Source of the DNA: Flavobacterium ginsenosidimutans
GTDB lineage: Bacteria; Bacteroidota; Bacteroidia; Flavobacteriales; Flavobacteriaceae
DNA length: 64,000 bases
NCBI RefSeq assembly: GCF_003254625.1
Contig: NZ_QJRJ01000074.1
Location: forward strand, 1 to 64,000
Direction of reading: 5' to 3'
The position numbers and the translations under genes were made by a program. The notes under the pieces were generated by a model. The model was not told where the DNA came from. It made no database searches and saw only the letters and a list, made by a program, of their open reading frames with translations. The first letter of the stretch is position 1. Each line of letters begins with the position of its first letter. Positions 41,646 to 49,670 of the stretch are shown piece after piece.

Positions 41646-43034
41646 ATGAAAAAACATCAAATTATTTTAGCCTGTACTGCGGTTTTTATACTGCTTTTTT
41701 ACAACGAATCTGTTGGAATCAATATTTCTATTTTTGGCGTTTTGCTTACGCTATTAATTAGTTATTTCTTTCAGGAGAAGTTTGTAGACCGATCACATTT
41801 AGTTCTAGTAGTGACTTCTATTTTGTCTTGTTTCGCTTTTGCATGGTATGGAGATGCGGCGTCGTTTTTTGCCTTGGCATTGTCAATTCTAATTTTACAA
41901 TTCAAAACACAAGAAGGAGAACTCAAAACCATACAAGTTTTTCCTTTAATATTCTTAAACGGAATAACTTCTTTAGGGAGAGTATTTATTTTTAAACAAT
42001 GGCTTCCAGAACGAAAAATCCACAATGATTTTGCTAAAAAAATGGTAGCTTTTGTTCTTATTCCAGTTGTTTTTCTTGGATTGTTTTTTATCGTTTATTC
42101 TTTCGGAAGTGATCATTTTTCTTCATTATTTACAGATTATGAATTGGATATCAATCTGCCACAACTAATTGCAATGAGCATTTTAGGATTTTATATTTCA
42201 TTTAGCTTTTGGAATTATTGGGTTCCAGATGTTTGTTACGAATACAATCCGAAATTGAGTAACGATTTTACGAATGTTTCTGAAGTAAAAAATCAAAGTA
42301 CTTTTTCATTTTTAGATTTGGACTTCGAAAGAAAAAGTGGCGTAATCACGCTGTTTCTTTTAAATATTATGCTTTTGGTTTTTATTGGAACTTATAATTA
42401 CGAACAGTTTTTTGAGGTTGTAGAAAAAGCAAATCTAAGTTCAGATACGCATGAACGCGTAAATGCCGTTATTTTTTCCATCTTAATGGCTGTTGGAGTA
42501 ATTATGTTTTACTTTAAAGGAGGTTTCAATTTTGATGAAGAAGCTTCTTCTCTAAAAAAACTAGCAAAAGTCTGGTTAGTTTTAAATGTAGTTTTGATTA
42601 TAAGTGCCATTATCAAAAATTCAGAATATGTTTCTTTTTATGGTTTGACTTATAAAAGGCTAGGAGTATATGCTTTCCTAATTTTAGCCATTATCGGATT
42701 AGTTATTTCATTTCAAAAAATAAGCAAACAGAAAACTAACGCTTTCCTTTTCAATCAGATGATTTGGTATTTCTATGCGACAATACTTTTGTGCAGTTAT
42801 GTGAACTGGGGAAATCTTATAACGAACTACAATATTTCAGTTAATAAAGGAGTAGAACCCGTTTTCTTAAGCGGATTAAACTTTAATGATGATGCACGTC
42901 GTGAATACTTTGAAAAAAATAATCTAGATGGGAAATATTCAGAAGCGGTTAGAGAAGAATTGATTTCTAATTATCAAAACGCAAACTTTTTGTCTAAAGC
43001 TTTGTACTATGAATTTATAGACAAAAAAGAATAA
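41646..43034 (+). CDS. DUF4173/DUF4153-like polytopic membrane protein
   Basis: About 462 residues from ATG 41646 (the TTG at 41613 lies inside operator 2 and is unlikely). It has about ten to eleven hydrophobic segments and the stretches FLNGITSLGRVFIFKQWLPE, HERVNAVIFSILMAVGVIMFYFKGG and YKRLGVYAFLILAIIGLV, which resemble the DUF4173 family; the C-terminal ~75 residues are soluble (from about VFLSGLNFNDDARREYF). Function unknown. It follows the regulator by 60 bp and is under the second copy of the same operator, so it is probably the regulated output. Confidence 0.78.
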   Translation: MKKHQIILACTAVFILLFYNESVGINISIFGVLLTLLISYFFQEKFVDRSHLVLVVTSILSCFAFAWYGDAASFFALALSILILQFKTQEGELKTIQVFPLIFLNGITSLGRVFIFKQWLPERKIHNDFAKKMVAFVLIPVVFLGLFFIVYSFGSDHFSSLFTDYELDINLPQLIAMSILGFYISFSFWNYWVPDVCYEYNPKLSNDFTNVSEVKNQSTFSFLDLDFERKSGVITLFLLNIMLLVFIGTYNYEQFFEVVEKANLSSDTHERVNAVIFSILMAVGVIMFYFKGGFNFDEEASSLKKLAKVWLVLNVVLIISAIIKNSEYVSFYGLTYKRLGVYAFLILAIIGLVISFQKISKQKTNAFLFNQMIWYFYATILLCSYVNWGNLITNYNISVNKGVEPVFLSGLNFNDDARREYFEKNNLDGKYSEAVREELISNYQNANFLSKALYYEFIDKKE

Positions 43035-43056
43035 ACTAAGAGTAGCTTTATATTTT

Positions 43057-43087
43057 AAAATCTCATCAGAAATGATGAGATTTTTTT
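43057..43087 (+). terminator. Terminator of the DUF4173-like gene
   Basis: AAAATCTCATCA-GAAA-TGATGAGATTTT followed by T. Confidence 0.9.
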
Positions 43088-43183
43088 GTGCTTTTTTTTG
43101 AATAATTCCAATATATATGTTATTTGTCTGGTTTTTAGGTTATTTGTCGAAATGAATTAATCAGTTATTAAGAAAATATTTAT

Positions 43184-43191
43184 ATATTTGA
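43184..43191 (+). promoter_or_regulatory. Minus-7 box before the 43289 gene
   Basis: TATATTTG is an exact box, 97 bp before the ATG; no well-placed TTG. Confidence 0.4.
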
Positions 43192-43288
43192 TTTGTAAAA
43201 AAATGATTGCTTTTTTATTGATTTCAATCGGTTGAGAGCAATTTTTATCCAAAAACAATTTTATTAATGTCCTTAAACAAATAAAATC

Positions 43289-43768
43289 ATGGAAAAAACT
43301 ACTTTAAAGTCCCCCAAAAGGCAGATCCAGCTTATTGATCCCCCCGGAATAGATATAACGCCTCCAGAAGAAGCCTCTGCTATTGGTCGTGTCGGATTTA
43401 AAAAAAAGAAATCAGTAGAGATTCTATCGCCTTACGTGGAAGCTTATTATGATGCAAAAAAAAATGTTCTTTCTGTAAATGCGGTGGTCTATGTTGATCA
43501 TACAAAGGTTATAAATGAAGTGCTAGATTATAGTATATTTCAAAACACTTTTGTTGATCTTGATGGAAACCCTCAATTGCAATTTTTTATAGTATATGAT
43601 ATGCCCGAAGAATTATCAGAAGACTTAGTGATCTATGAAATAATTTTTACGGCAGATGCGGATAATTTTATTGGCGGACTTTCAAATATTGAACAAATAC
43701 AGACTTTTCTTTGGGATGTCGATCCTGTTGCTTCTAGAGGAACAGTAACCAATGTACAGTCAGGTTAA
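43289..43768 (+). CDS. Hypothetical protein
   Basis: A 159-residue protein without signal peptide or membrane segment. It starts with a basic, Pro-rich stretch (LKSPKRQIQLIDPPGIDITPPEE), followed by a beta-rich, acidic domain (SPYVEAYYDAKKNVLSVNAV, FVDLDGNPQLQFFIVYDMPEE, EIIFTADADNF). I do not recognise it. It has a long leader, its own terminator, and sits 83 bp before the histidine kinase gene; a link with that system is possible but unsupported. Confidence 0.65.
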   Translation: MEKTTLKSPKRQIQLIDPPGIDITPPEEASAIGRVGFKKKKSVEILSPYVEAYYDAKKNVLSVNAVVYVDHTKVINEVLDYSIFQNTFVDLDGNPQLQFFIVYDMPEELSEDLVIYEIIFTADADNFIGGLSNIEQIQTFLWDVDPVASRGTVTNVQSG

Positions 43769-43783
43769 TTACTTAATCAAAAA

Positions 43784-43812
43784 AAGTGCTGTAATTCGAT
43801 TTTACAGCACTT
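43784..43812 (+). terminator. Terminator of the 43289 gene
   Basis: AAGTGCTGTAA-TTCGATT-TTACAGCACTT; A-run upstream but no T-run downstream, so efficiency is uncertain. Confidence 0.6.
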
Positions 43813-43851
43813 ATGAATTTTTATCAGTATAATGCAATGTAAAAAAGTGTA

Positions 43852-45588
43852 ATGATAAATAGAGTATTGACTACTTCGCTATTGTTATTTTCCTTATTTG
43901 TTTTTTCTCAAACGCACCTTCAAAAAGAGAATTTGATGAGCACGGCAATTAAAGTAAAGGCTCAAAAATTTAAAGAAAATACTAATTTCTATAAAGCGCA
44001 GAACTTCTTTCTTCAAAATAATTGGGATTCTACTTTGGTTTATTCGATGAAAGAAATAAACGAATCCCGAAATAAAGAAATCTTAGATTACTGCCATTAT
44101 TTTAGAGCAATAAGCTTCAAAGAAAAAAAACTACTAGATGAATCTAAAAAAGAATTAAATCAAATATCAAGCGGTTTTCCGTTTTCGTACAAAGTTAAAA
44201 TGAAGTTGGGCGAAATCGCTTTAAGCAAAAATAATTTTAAACTCGCTTTACAGTATTTCCATGAAACTGAAAAGTTAACCAACAAACAGCTTTATGATAT
44301 AAAATTCAGCACCGTTCTGCATAATATAGGTTTATGTTATTTGCATCTTGAAAATTATGAGAAAGCTGAAGAATATTTGTTTAAAAGTGCAAAACGACAA
44401 GAAATAGAGAAAGACACATTGCTTTTAATTGGTTCTTATATGGACATTGCAACATTGTATTATCAGCAATATAAAGATAATCAGGCAATTCCTTATTTTG
44501 AAAAAGCATATCAGCTTTCGCAGAAAGCAAAATCATTAGAATTAAAGCAAAATGCAACTTTAAATATGGCTGTAGTGGAGGAAAATAGAAAAAATTTTCC
44601 GCTGGCATTGAACTACAGAAAAGAATATGAAAAATGGAAAGATTCATTAAACGATCAAAATAAAGTTTGGGCAATTGCAGATCTTGAAAAAAAGTTCGCA
44701 ATCAAGCAAAAACAAAAAGAAGTAGATATTCTTGAAGCCGAGAATAAAATCAAAGCAGCAGAGCGAAATGGATTTCTAGCTTCTTCAATTTTACTGCTGA
44801 TTTTATTTGGAACGGGGATTTATTTTTACAGACAAAAAATTAAAAAGAATAGAATCATTTTAAAACAGAAAAACGAACTGGATGAGTTAAATGCAACAAA
44901 AGATAAGTTGTTTTCTATCGTAAGTCATGACCTAAGATCGTCTGTAAATGCTTTAAAAACCAGTAATGGGAAGCTGATAGAAAATCTTAAAAGTAAAAAT
45001 TTCACAGAACTGGATACTTTGCTGCACACTAACAGCACTATAGCAAACAGTACTTATAATTTACTGGATAATTTGTTGAATTGGGCTTTATTGCAAACCA
45101 AACAATCTTACTTTTTTAAGGAATCTCTGCACTTGGCTTCGATAGTTCAGCATGTAGAATACAATTATAAACCGTTGATGTTAAGTAAGAATATCGGTTT
45201 TAAAAATGAAGTAGCAAAATCAGAATATGTATTCGCAGATACAGATTCGCTTAAAATCATTATTAGAAATTTTCTAGATAATGCAATTAAATTCTCAAAA
45301 GAGAATGGCTTGATAAGTATTTATACCAGAACTTCTACAGAAGAATATTGCTATTTGGTAATTGAAGATACTGGAGTAGGAATGAGCGAAAACACGATAA
45401 GTGATTTACTGAAAGATACTATGCTTCTTTCTAAAAAAGAAAATGATGACATAATAGGAACCGGTCTTGGATTGCAGTTGTGTAAAAGTATGATTTACAA
45501 GAACGGAGGAAGCTTGGAGATAGAAAGCAAAGAAAACGTGGGAACGAAAATTATCATTGCATTACAAAAGTTTAAAAATCATGGATAA
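43852..45588 (+). CDS. TPR-sensor histidine kinase
   Basis: A 578-residue kinase. Signal peptide (1-20, LFVFSQ), periplasmic tetratricopeptide repeats (about 110-260, e.g. NIGLCYLHLENYEKAEEYLF, DIATLYYQQYKDNQAIPYFE), a coiled coil (about 275-303), one membrane helix (308-326), then HisKA with the phospho-acceptor in FSIVSHDLRSS (H359) and HATPase_c with FLDNAIKFSKENG (N box), EDTGVGMSE (G1) and GTGLGLQLCK (G2). It overlaps the LytTR regulator gene by 8 bp, so the two make a dedicated pair. The signal is presumably periplasmic. Confidence 0.93.
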   Translation: MINRVLTTSLLLFSLFVFSQTHLQKENLMSTAIKVKAQKFKENTNFYKAQNFFLQNNWDSTLVYSMKEINESRNKEILDYCHYFRAISFKEKKLLDESKKELNQISSGFPFSYKVKMKLGEIALSKNNFKLALQYFHETEKLTNKQLYDIKFSTVLHNIGLCYLHLENYEKAEEYLFKSAKRQEIEKDTLLLIGSYMDIATLYYQQYKDNQAIPYFEKAYQLSQKAKSLELKQNATLNMAVVEENRKNFPLALNYRKEYEKWKDSLNDQNKVWAIADLEKKFAIKQKQKEVDILEAENKIKAAERNGFLASSILLLILFGTGIYFYRQKIKKNRIILKQKNELDELNATKDKLFSIVSHDLRSSVNALKTSNGKLIENLKSKNFTELDTLLHTNSTIANSTYNLLDNLLNWALLQTKQSYFFKESLHLASIVQHVEYNYKPLMLSKNIGFKNEVAKSEYVFADTDSLKIIIRNFLDNAIKFSKENGLISIYTRTSTEEYCYLVIEDTGVGMSENTISDLLKDTMLLSKKENDDIIGTGLGLQLCKSMIYKNGGSLEIESKENVGTKIIIALQKFKNHG

Positions 45589-46327
45589 TATAAACGTACT
45601 GATTATTGAAGATACCGTTTCAGAAAGTGATGCGCTTGTAAAGGTGCTTACAGATAATAATTATAATATTGTCGGAATTGCATCGACGTACAATGAAGCA
45701 CTTGCACTGTTTTATAATAATGTAGTGGATATAGTAGTTATTGATGTTTTTCTAGACGGAAAACCTGATGGGATTACTTTTGCAGAAACCATAAACATTG
45801 TTCCAAACAGTGTAAAACCTTTTGTGTTTTTAACCAATTCAAAAGATCGTCAGATTTTTGAAAGAGCTAAACTTACAAAGCCTTTCAGTTTTTTAATGAA
45901 GCCTTTTAATGAACTTGAAATTCTATATGCAATGGAAATGGCTGTCGAAAAATTCTACCAACAGTTAAATGTTTTTCATAGCGAAGATCAAAATACTGTA
46001 GTAAGTAACGATTCGCTTTTTATCAAAAAGAAGAAAGCATTAAAAAAGGTTTGTATAGAAGATATTTTATATATCGAAGTAGAAGATCGTTATTGCAATA
46101 TCATTACCGAAACTGAAAAATTTGTAATTCTTATTTCGCTGACCAAGATTATAGAACTTTTAGATCCGATGCAATTTGTTAGAACACACCGTAATTTTAT
46201 TGTAAATTCTAATAAAATTTTAGAAATAGTTTTGAGCGATAATTTAATTGTTTTAAAAGGGAATCACCATGTAACGCTTAGCGAGAAATATAAAGACGTG
46301 ATTGGTAAATTTACTGTGTTGAAATAA
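45581..46327 (+). CDS. LytTR-family response regulator
   Basis: A 248-residue regulator counting from ATG 45581, which overlaps the kinase stop; an earlier in-frame ATG at 45557 would add eight residues from the kinase gene. The receiver domain has acidic E10/D11, phospho-acceptor D55 in DIVVIDVFLDG, T/S in FLTNS and the Lys in FLMKPF. Residues about 145-246 form a LytTR DNA-binding domain (LKKVCIEDILYIEVEDRYCN, FVRTHRNFIVNSNKI). Targets unknown. Confidence 0.93.
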   Translation: MDNINVLIIEDTVSESDALVKVLTDNNYNIVGIASTYNEALALFYNNVVDIVVIDVFLDGKPDGITFAETINIVPNSVKPFVFLTNSKDRQIFERAKLTKPFSFLMKPFNELEILYAMEMAVEKFYQQLNVFHSEDQNTVVSNDSLFIKKKKALKKVCIEDILYIEVEDRYCNIITETEKFVILISLTKIIELLDPMQFVRTHRNFIVNSNKILEIVLSDNLIVLKGNHHVTLSEKYKDVIGKFTVLK

Positions 46328-46347
46328 AATAAGCTTTTATAGAAAGT

Positions 46348-46383
46348 AAAAAGGGCGCTAAAAATATTTAGCGCCCTTTTTTT
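46348..46383. terminator. Terminator between converging lytTR and rluF genes
   Basis: AAAAAGGGCGCTAAA-AATAT-TTTAGCGCCCTTTTT; serves both directions and reaches the rluF stop codon. Confidence 0.9.
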
Positions 46384-47200
46384 AATTATCTCCTCTTTTT
46401 CTAAATCGAGGATCATGTTTTGAAATAAATGTCTTTCTTCGGCTTGGAGCTGGAGCTTCAACTTTTGGAAGACTTGCTTCTTCAGTTTTACTAGAAGGCT
46501 CAATTAACTGATTTAGTTCTTTTATTTCAGCATCAGTTAATTCTCTATAACGGCCAACAGGAACATCTAACGAAATATTGATGATTCGGATACGTTTAAG
46601 CGCTGTAACTTCGTAACCCAAGTATTCAGACATTCTTCTAATTTGACGGTTTAATCCCTGCGTTAAAATGATTTTAAAAGTATATTTGCTGATTTGTTCT
46701 ACTTTACACTTTTTTGTAACCGTATCCAAAATCGGAACACCATTTCCCATTCTCTGAATAAAACGATCTGTAATTGGTTTATTTACCGTAACGGTATATT
46801 CTTTTTCGTGGTTGTTTCTCGCACGGAGAATCTTGTTTACAATATCACCGTCGTTGGTCATAAAAATCAATCCTTCACTGGCTTTATCCAATCTTCCAAT
46901 TGGGAAAATACGTTTTGGATAATTAATATAATCTACGATGTTGTTTTTAACTTCTAAGTTGGTTGTACATTCAATTCCGACAGGTTTATTGAATGCAAGA
47001 TAAATCATCTTTTCGTTTTTCTCAACGATCAATTTACCATCTATGCGCACTTCATCATCTGGCGAAACTTTAGTTCCCATTTCCGCCACCGCACCATTTA
47101 TAGTTACGCGTCCTTCTTCAATTAATTTATCGGCTTCACGACGAGAACAATATCCCGTTTCTCCAATAAATTTATTAAGACGTTTTAAATTTTCTTCCAT
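46382..47200 (-). CDS. rluF: 23S rRNA pseudouridine synthase RluF-type
   Basis: Converts uridine to pseudouridine in 23S rRNA (E. coli RluF acts at U2604). The 272-residue protein has an N-terminal S4 RNA-binding domain (RLNKFIGETGYCSRREADKL, 7-26) and the catalytic domain with RLDKASEGL (D105), then DIVNKILRARNNHEKEYTV, which is closer to RluF than to RluB/RluE. The C-terminal 40 residues are a basic tail (PAPSRRKTFISKHDPRFRKR). Confidence 0.88.
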   Translation of the reverse strand: MEENLKRLNKFIGETGYCSRREADKLIEEGRVTINGAVAEMGTKVSPDDEVRIDGKLIVEKNEKMIYLAFNKPVGIECTTNLEVKNNIVDYINYPKRIFPIGRLDKASEGLIFMTNDGDIVNKILRARNNHEKEYTVTVNKPITDRFIQRMGNGVPILDTVTKKCKVEQISKYTFKIILTQGLNRQIRRMSEYLGYEVTALKRIRIINISLDVPVGRYRELTDAEIKELNQLIEPSSKTEEASLPKVEAPAPSRRKTFISKHDPRFRKRGDN

Positions 47201-47280
47201 ACTGCAAAAGTAGCTAAAAGTTTAGACTTCTTAGAATTTTAGATTTTAGACTTTAGATTGTTTTGAATTTCATACTGTTT

Positions 47281-47380
47281 TGTTATCCTGAGGAACGAAG
47301 GATCACATAAGAAACTCCGCAATCAAAATCGCCAATCTTTCTCGAGTAACGAGTGTGATCCTTCGTTTCTCAGGATGACA
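47281..47380. repeat. ATCCTGAGGAACGAAGGATC inverted repeat
   Basis: Two 27-nt arms (47281-47307 and 47354-47380) pair at 25 positions around 46 nt. The arm motif TCCTGAGGAACGAAGGATCA is a dispersed repeat known from many Flavobacterium genomes as I recall. Between rluF and the ABM gene; no coding content. Confidence 0.8.
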
Positions 47381-47391
47381 AGTTTGTGTAA

Positions 47392-47432
47392 AACCTTTGT
47401 CCCTCTAACACCTCTGCACCTTTGAACCTTAA
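47392..47432. repeat. 8-nt periodic CTTTG/CTCTG repeat
   Basis: CCTTTGTCC-CTCTAACAC-CTCTGCAC-CTTTGAACC, roughly CTTTGnnn repeats; it overlaps the 3' end of the ABM gene by a few bases. Confidence 0.6.
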
Positions 47433-47773
47433 GAATGAAAAACAGAACTATCTTCAGGAGTTTCTTTTCGATCAAACATTCCGTAGTCACGAACTACATT
47501 TGCAATTCTTAAATGATAGTCTTTGAAAACTTCGTTTCTGCCTTTTGCTTGCGCATGACGATGCATTTCTAGATTTCGCCATTGCTGAATACTATCCTCA
47601 TCTCTCCAAAAAGATAAAGACAAAATTTTTCCAGGATCAGCTAAACTTTGAAATCTTTCTATCGAAATAAAACCATCAATATGACTTAATTCGGGTTTTA
47701 GATTTGCAGCGATATCTAAATATTCTTCTTTTTTTCCTTCGTTCGGAATGACTTCAAAAATTACAGCGATCAT
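47429..47773 (-). CDS. Antibiotic biosynthesis monooxygenase (ABM) domain protein
   Basis: A 114-residue single ABM-domain protein (ferredoxin-like, dimeric alpha/beta barrel). Visible: VIFEVIPNEGKKEEYLDIA, HIDGFISIERFQSL, ILSLSFWRDEDSIQQWRN and HRHAQAKGRNEVFKDYHLRI. Such proteins include quinol and heme monooxygenases and small stress proteins such as YqjZ; activity cannot be told here. It is flanked by repeats on both sides. Confidence 0.85.
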   Translation of the reverse strand: MIAVIFEVIPNEGKKEEYLDIAANLKPELSHIDGFISIERFQSLADPGKILSLSFWRDEDSIQQWRNLEMHRHAQAKGRNEVFKDYHLRIANVVRDYGMFDRKETPEDSSVFHS

Positions 47774-47792
47774 TTTAATTTTAGATTTTAGC

Positions 47793-47806
47793 CCCGAAGC
47801 TTCGGG
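47793..47806. repeat. Perfect palindrome CCCGAAGCTTCGGG
   Basis: A 14-bp perfect palindrome in the gap between the ABM and hydrolase genes. Its pattern, CCCGA followed by AGCT, is shared with the 16-bp palindrome at 48818-48833. Confidence 0.8.
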
Positions 47807-47826
47807 ACAGAATTTAGATTTTTGGA

Positions 47827-47866
47827 AAAACTTTGTACCTCTGAGCCTTTGCTACTTTGAACCTTC
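47827..47866. repeat. 8-nt periodic CTTTG repeat
   Basis: AACTTTGTACCTCTGAGCCT followed by TTGCTACTTTGAACC: CTTTG/CTCTG units every 8 nt. Its end forms the last codons of the hydrolase gene. Confidence 0.65.
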
Positions 47867-48712
47867 GGCAAAAAGAAACTCAATCACTTTATCATACAAT
47901 TCGTCATCATGCATTCCATGACCAAGGCCGCTGGTTTCTATAAATTGACTGTTTTTCCAATTGCTGGCTATTTTTTGCCCTTCGGCGAAAGCCACAATTT
48001 TATCAGAAGTATCGTGGGCAATGAATCCAGGAATAGTAAATTCAGATGCAAATTTTTGTCCTGAAAAATCTTCCAATTTAAAATTGAAACGATTTATGAA
48101 TTTATTTTCTAGAAGAGGAAGCATTTTTCTATTCAAACTCAACATCGAAATGTAATTGTCGATCAAAGTTTTTAAATCTGAAGGAGCGCCCAAAATTACC
48201 ATTTTGTTGATGCTCGTATTCGGAAATAAATATTGATGATAAACACAAGCTGCGCCACCAATAGAATGTCCGATTATAATTTCTGGTTGATATTTTTCTA
48301 CCGCTTTATTGATAAATTCGGCATAAAGCGGAACATTAAATTCTTTTCCGCTACTTTGTCCGTGAGCAGGCGCATCAATTGCTATAATTGTACTTCCCGA
48401 TTTCTGAAGATGCGGTAACGTTTTTTTCCAGCGAGAAGCATTGCTTTCCCAACCGTGAACTAATAAAATTTTGGTTTCATTTCCTTTCCAAATGTAAGTT
48501 TGAAAATGATGTTCGTTATGATGAAACGTTTCTGTTTCTGTATGTCGTAAAACTTTTGGAAGTTCTTCTTTTTTTAATCGGCCAACTCGTGGCTGGCTAA
48601 AAAGTGCATACGAAAGTTCCATCGCTTTTTGTGGACGAACATAACTCAAGAAGTTTATATAAGTTCCAACTGATTTTAATGTGATAAAACGAATTCCTTT
48701 TTTTATTTTCAA
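47852..48712 (-). CDS. Alpha/beta hydrolase
   Basis: A 286-residue cytosolic hydrolase of unknown substrate. It has the oxyanion HGWES (86-90), nucleophile elbow GHSIGG (S150) and a C-terminal His in SGLGHGMHDD (about H268); the acidic residue is probably D in AHDTSDKI (about 233-238). The last few residues (EGSK) derive from repeat sequence at 47852-47866, so its natural end may have been changed by repeat insertion. No partner genes. Confidence 0.87.
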   Translation of the reverse strand: MKIKKGIRFITLKSVGTYINFLSYVRPQKAMELSYALFSQPRVGRLKKEELPKVLRHTETETFHHNEHHFQTYIWKGNETKILLVHGWESNASRWKKTLPHLQKSGSTIIAIDAPAHGQSSGKEFNVPLYAEFINKAVEKYQPEIIIGHSIGGAACVYHQYLFPNTSINKMVILGAPSDLKTLIDNYISMLSLNRKMLPLLENKFINRFNFKLEDFSGQKFASEFTIPGFIAHDTSDKIVAFAEGQKIASNWKNSQFIETSGLGHGMHDDELYDKVIEFLFAEGSK

Positions 48713-48747
48713 AACTTATTTTTTTTCTAAAGGTAAAAAATGTTTTG

Positions 48748-48833
48748 CCACAGATTAAAAGGATTAAAAAGATTTTATTCAGTATAAGAATAATTTAATC
48801 TGTGTTAATCCTTTTATCCCGATAGCTATCGGG
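48748..48833. repeat. CCACAGATTAAAAGGATT repeat with terminal palindrome
   Basis: GCCACAGATTAAAAGGATTA followed by its inverted partner TTTAATCTGTGTTAATCCTT (about 48795-48814) and the perfect 16-bp palindrome CCCGATAGCTATCGGG (48818-48833). The first part repeats the block at 36400-36443. Confidence 0.7.
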
Positions 48834-48852
48834 AGTAGAAAAAAATAAAAGC

Positions 48853-48882
48853 AAAAAAAAAGTCCCGATTTAATCGGGACTT
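48853..48882 (-). terminator. Terminator of the coiled-coil/Nif3 operon
   Basis: AAGTCCCGATT-T-AATCGGGACTT with A-run; immediately past the stop of the gene at 48888. Confidence 0.8.
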
Positions 48883-48887
48883 GATAT

Positions 48888-49667
48888 TTAGAATTTTGCG
48901 AACAATTGTTCCATTTTTTCTTTTTCTTCTTCAGCTAATTGCGTGTCAACTAAGATTCTTCCAGAGTGCTCATCAGTGATGATTTTCTTTCTTGAAGCAA
49001 TTTCAACCTGAGTTTGAGGTGGAATTGTGAAGAAAGATCCAGCAGAAGCTCCTCTTTCAATAGAAACTACAGCTAATCCGTTACGAACACTGCTTCTGAT
49101 TCTGTTATAAGCAGCTAATAATCTGTCTTCGATTTGCGCAGAAAATTCAGCAGACTTTTCAGTTAAGAAAGTTTCTTCTTTCTGAGTTTCAGCCATAATA
49201 GCGTCTAATTCAGATTTTTTATGTTTTAAATGAGAGCTTTTAGCATCAAGTTTTTCTTTTAAATTAGAAATAACTTCTTTTTTGTGCTCGATAGAAGCTT
49301 TCATTTCTTTGATTTGCTTTTCAGCCAATTGAATTTCTAATTCTTGAAATTCAACTTCTTTTGTCAAAGAATTAAATTCTCTGTTGTTACGTACTGATTC
49401 TTGTTGTTTTGTGTACTTTTTGATCACTTCTTTATGCTCCTCAATAGCAATTTTCTTTGCTTTGATTTGCTCCTCAATCACTTCAAGTTCACCTTTCAGT
49501 TTTTCTGAACGAGTGCTTAAACCTGCAACTTCATCTTCTAAATCTTCAACCTCTAAAGGAAGTTCTCCTCTAACGTTTCTGATTTCGTCAATTCTAGAGT
49601 CAATAAGCTGTAAATCATATATTGCTCTTAACTTGTCCTCAACACTTAATTCTTTCGTATTCGTCAT
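48888..49667 (-). CDS. Coiled-coil protein of the C4-type zinc-ribbon (CdsZ-like) family, cysteines missing
   Basis: A 259-residue protein: a long coiled coil (about 10-180: LIDSRIDEIRNVRGELPLEV, QESVRNNREFNSLTKEVEFQ) followed by the region that in relatives is a zinc ribbon. Here it reads GASAGSFFTIPPQTQVEIAS and DEHSGRILV, where relatives have CxxC pairs (CGGC...CPNCGRIL). No cysteine at all is present in this part, so it cannot bind zinc in the usual way. It lies 3 bp after the Nif3-family gene, an association common in Bacteria. Probably a structural or nucleic-acid-binding protein. Confidence 0.85.
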   Translation of the reverse strand: MTNTKELSVEDKLRAIYDLQLIDSRIDEIRNVRGELPLEVEDLEDEVAGLSTRSEKLKGELEVIEEQIKAKKIAIEEHKEVIKKYTKQQESVRNNREFNSLTKEVEFQELEIQLAEKQIKEMKASIEHKKEVISNLKEKLDAKSSHLKHKKSELDAIMAETQKEETFLTEKSAEFSAQIEDRLLAAYNRIRSSVRNGLAVVSIERGASAGSFFTIPPQTQVEIASRKKIITDEHSGRILVDTQLAEEEKEKMEQLFAKF

Positions 49668-49670
49668 ATT

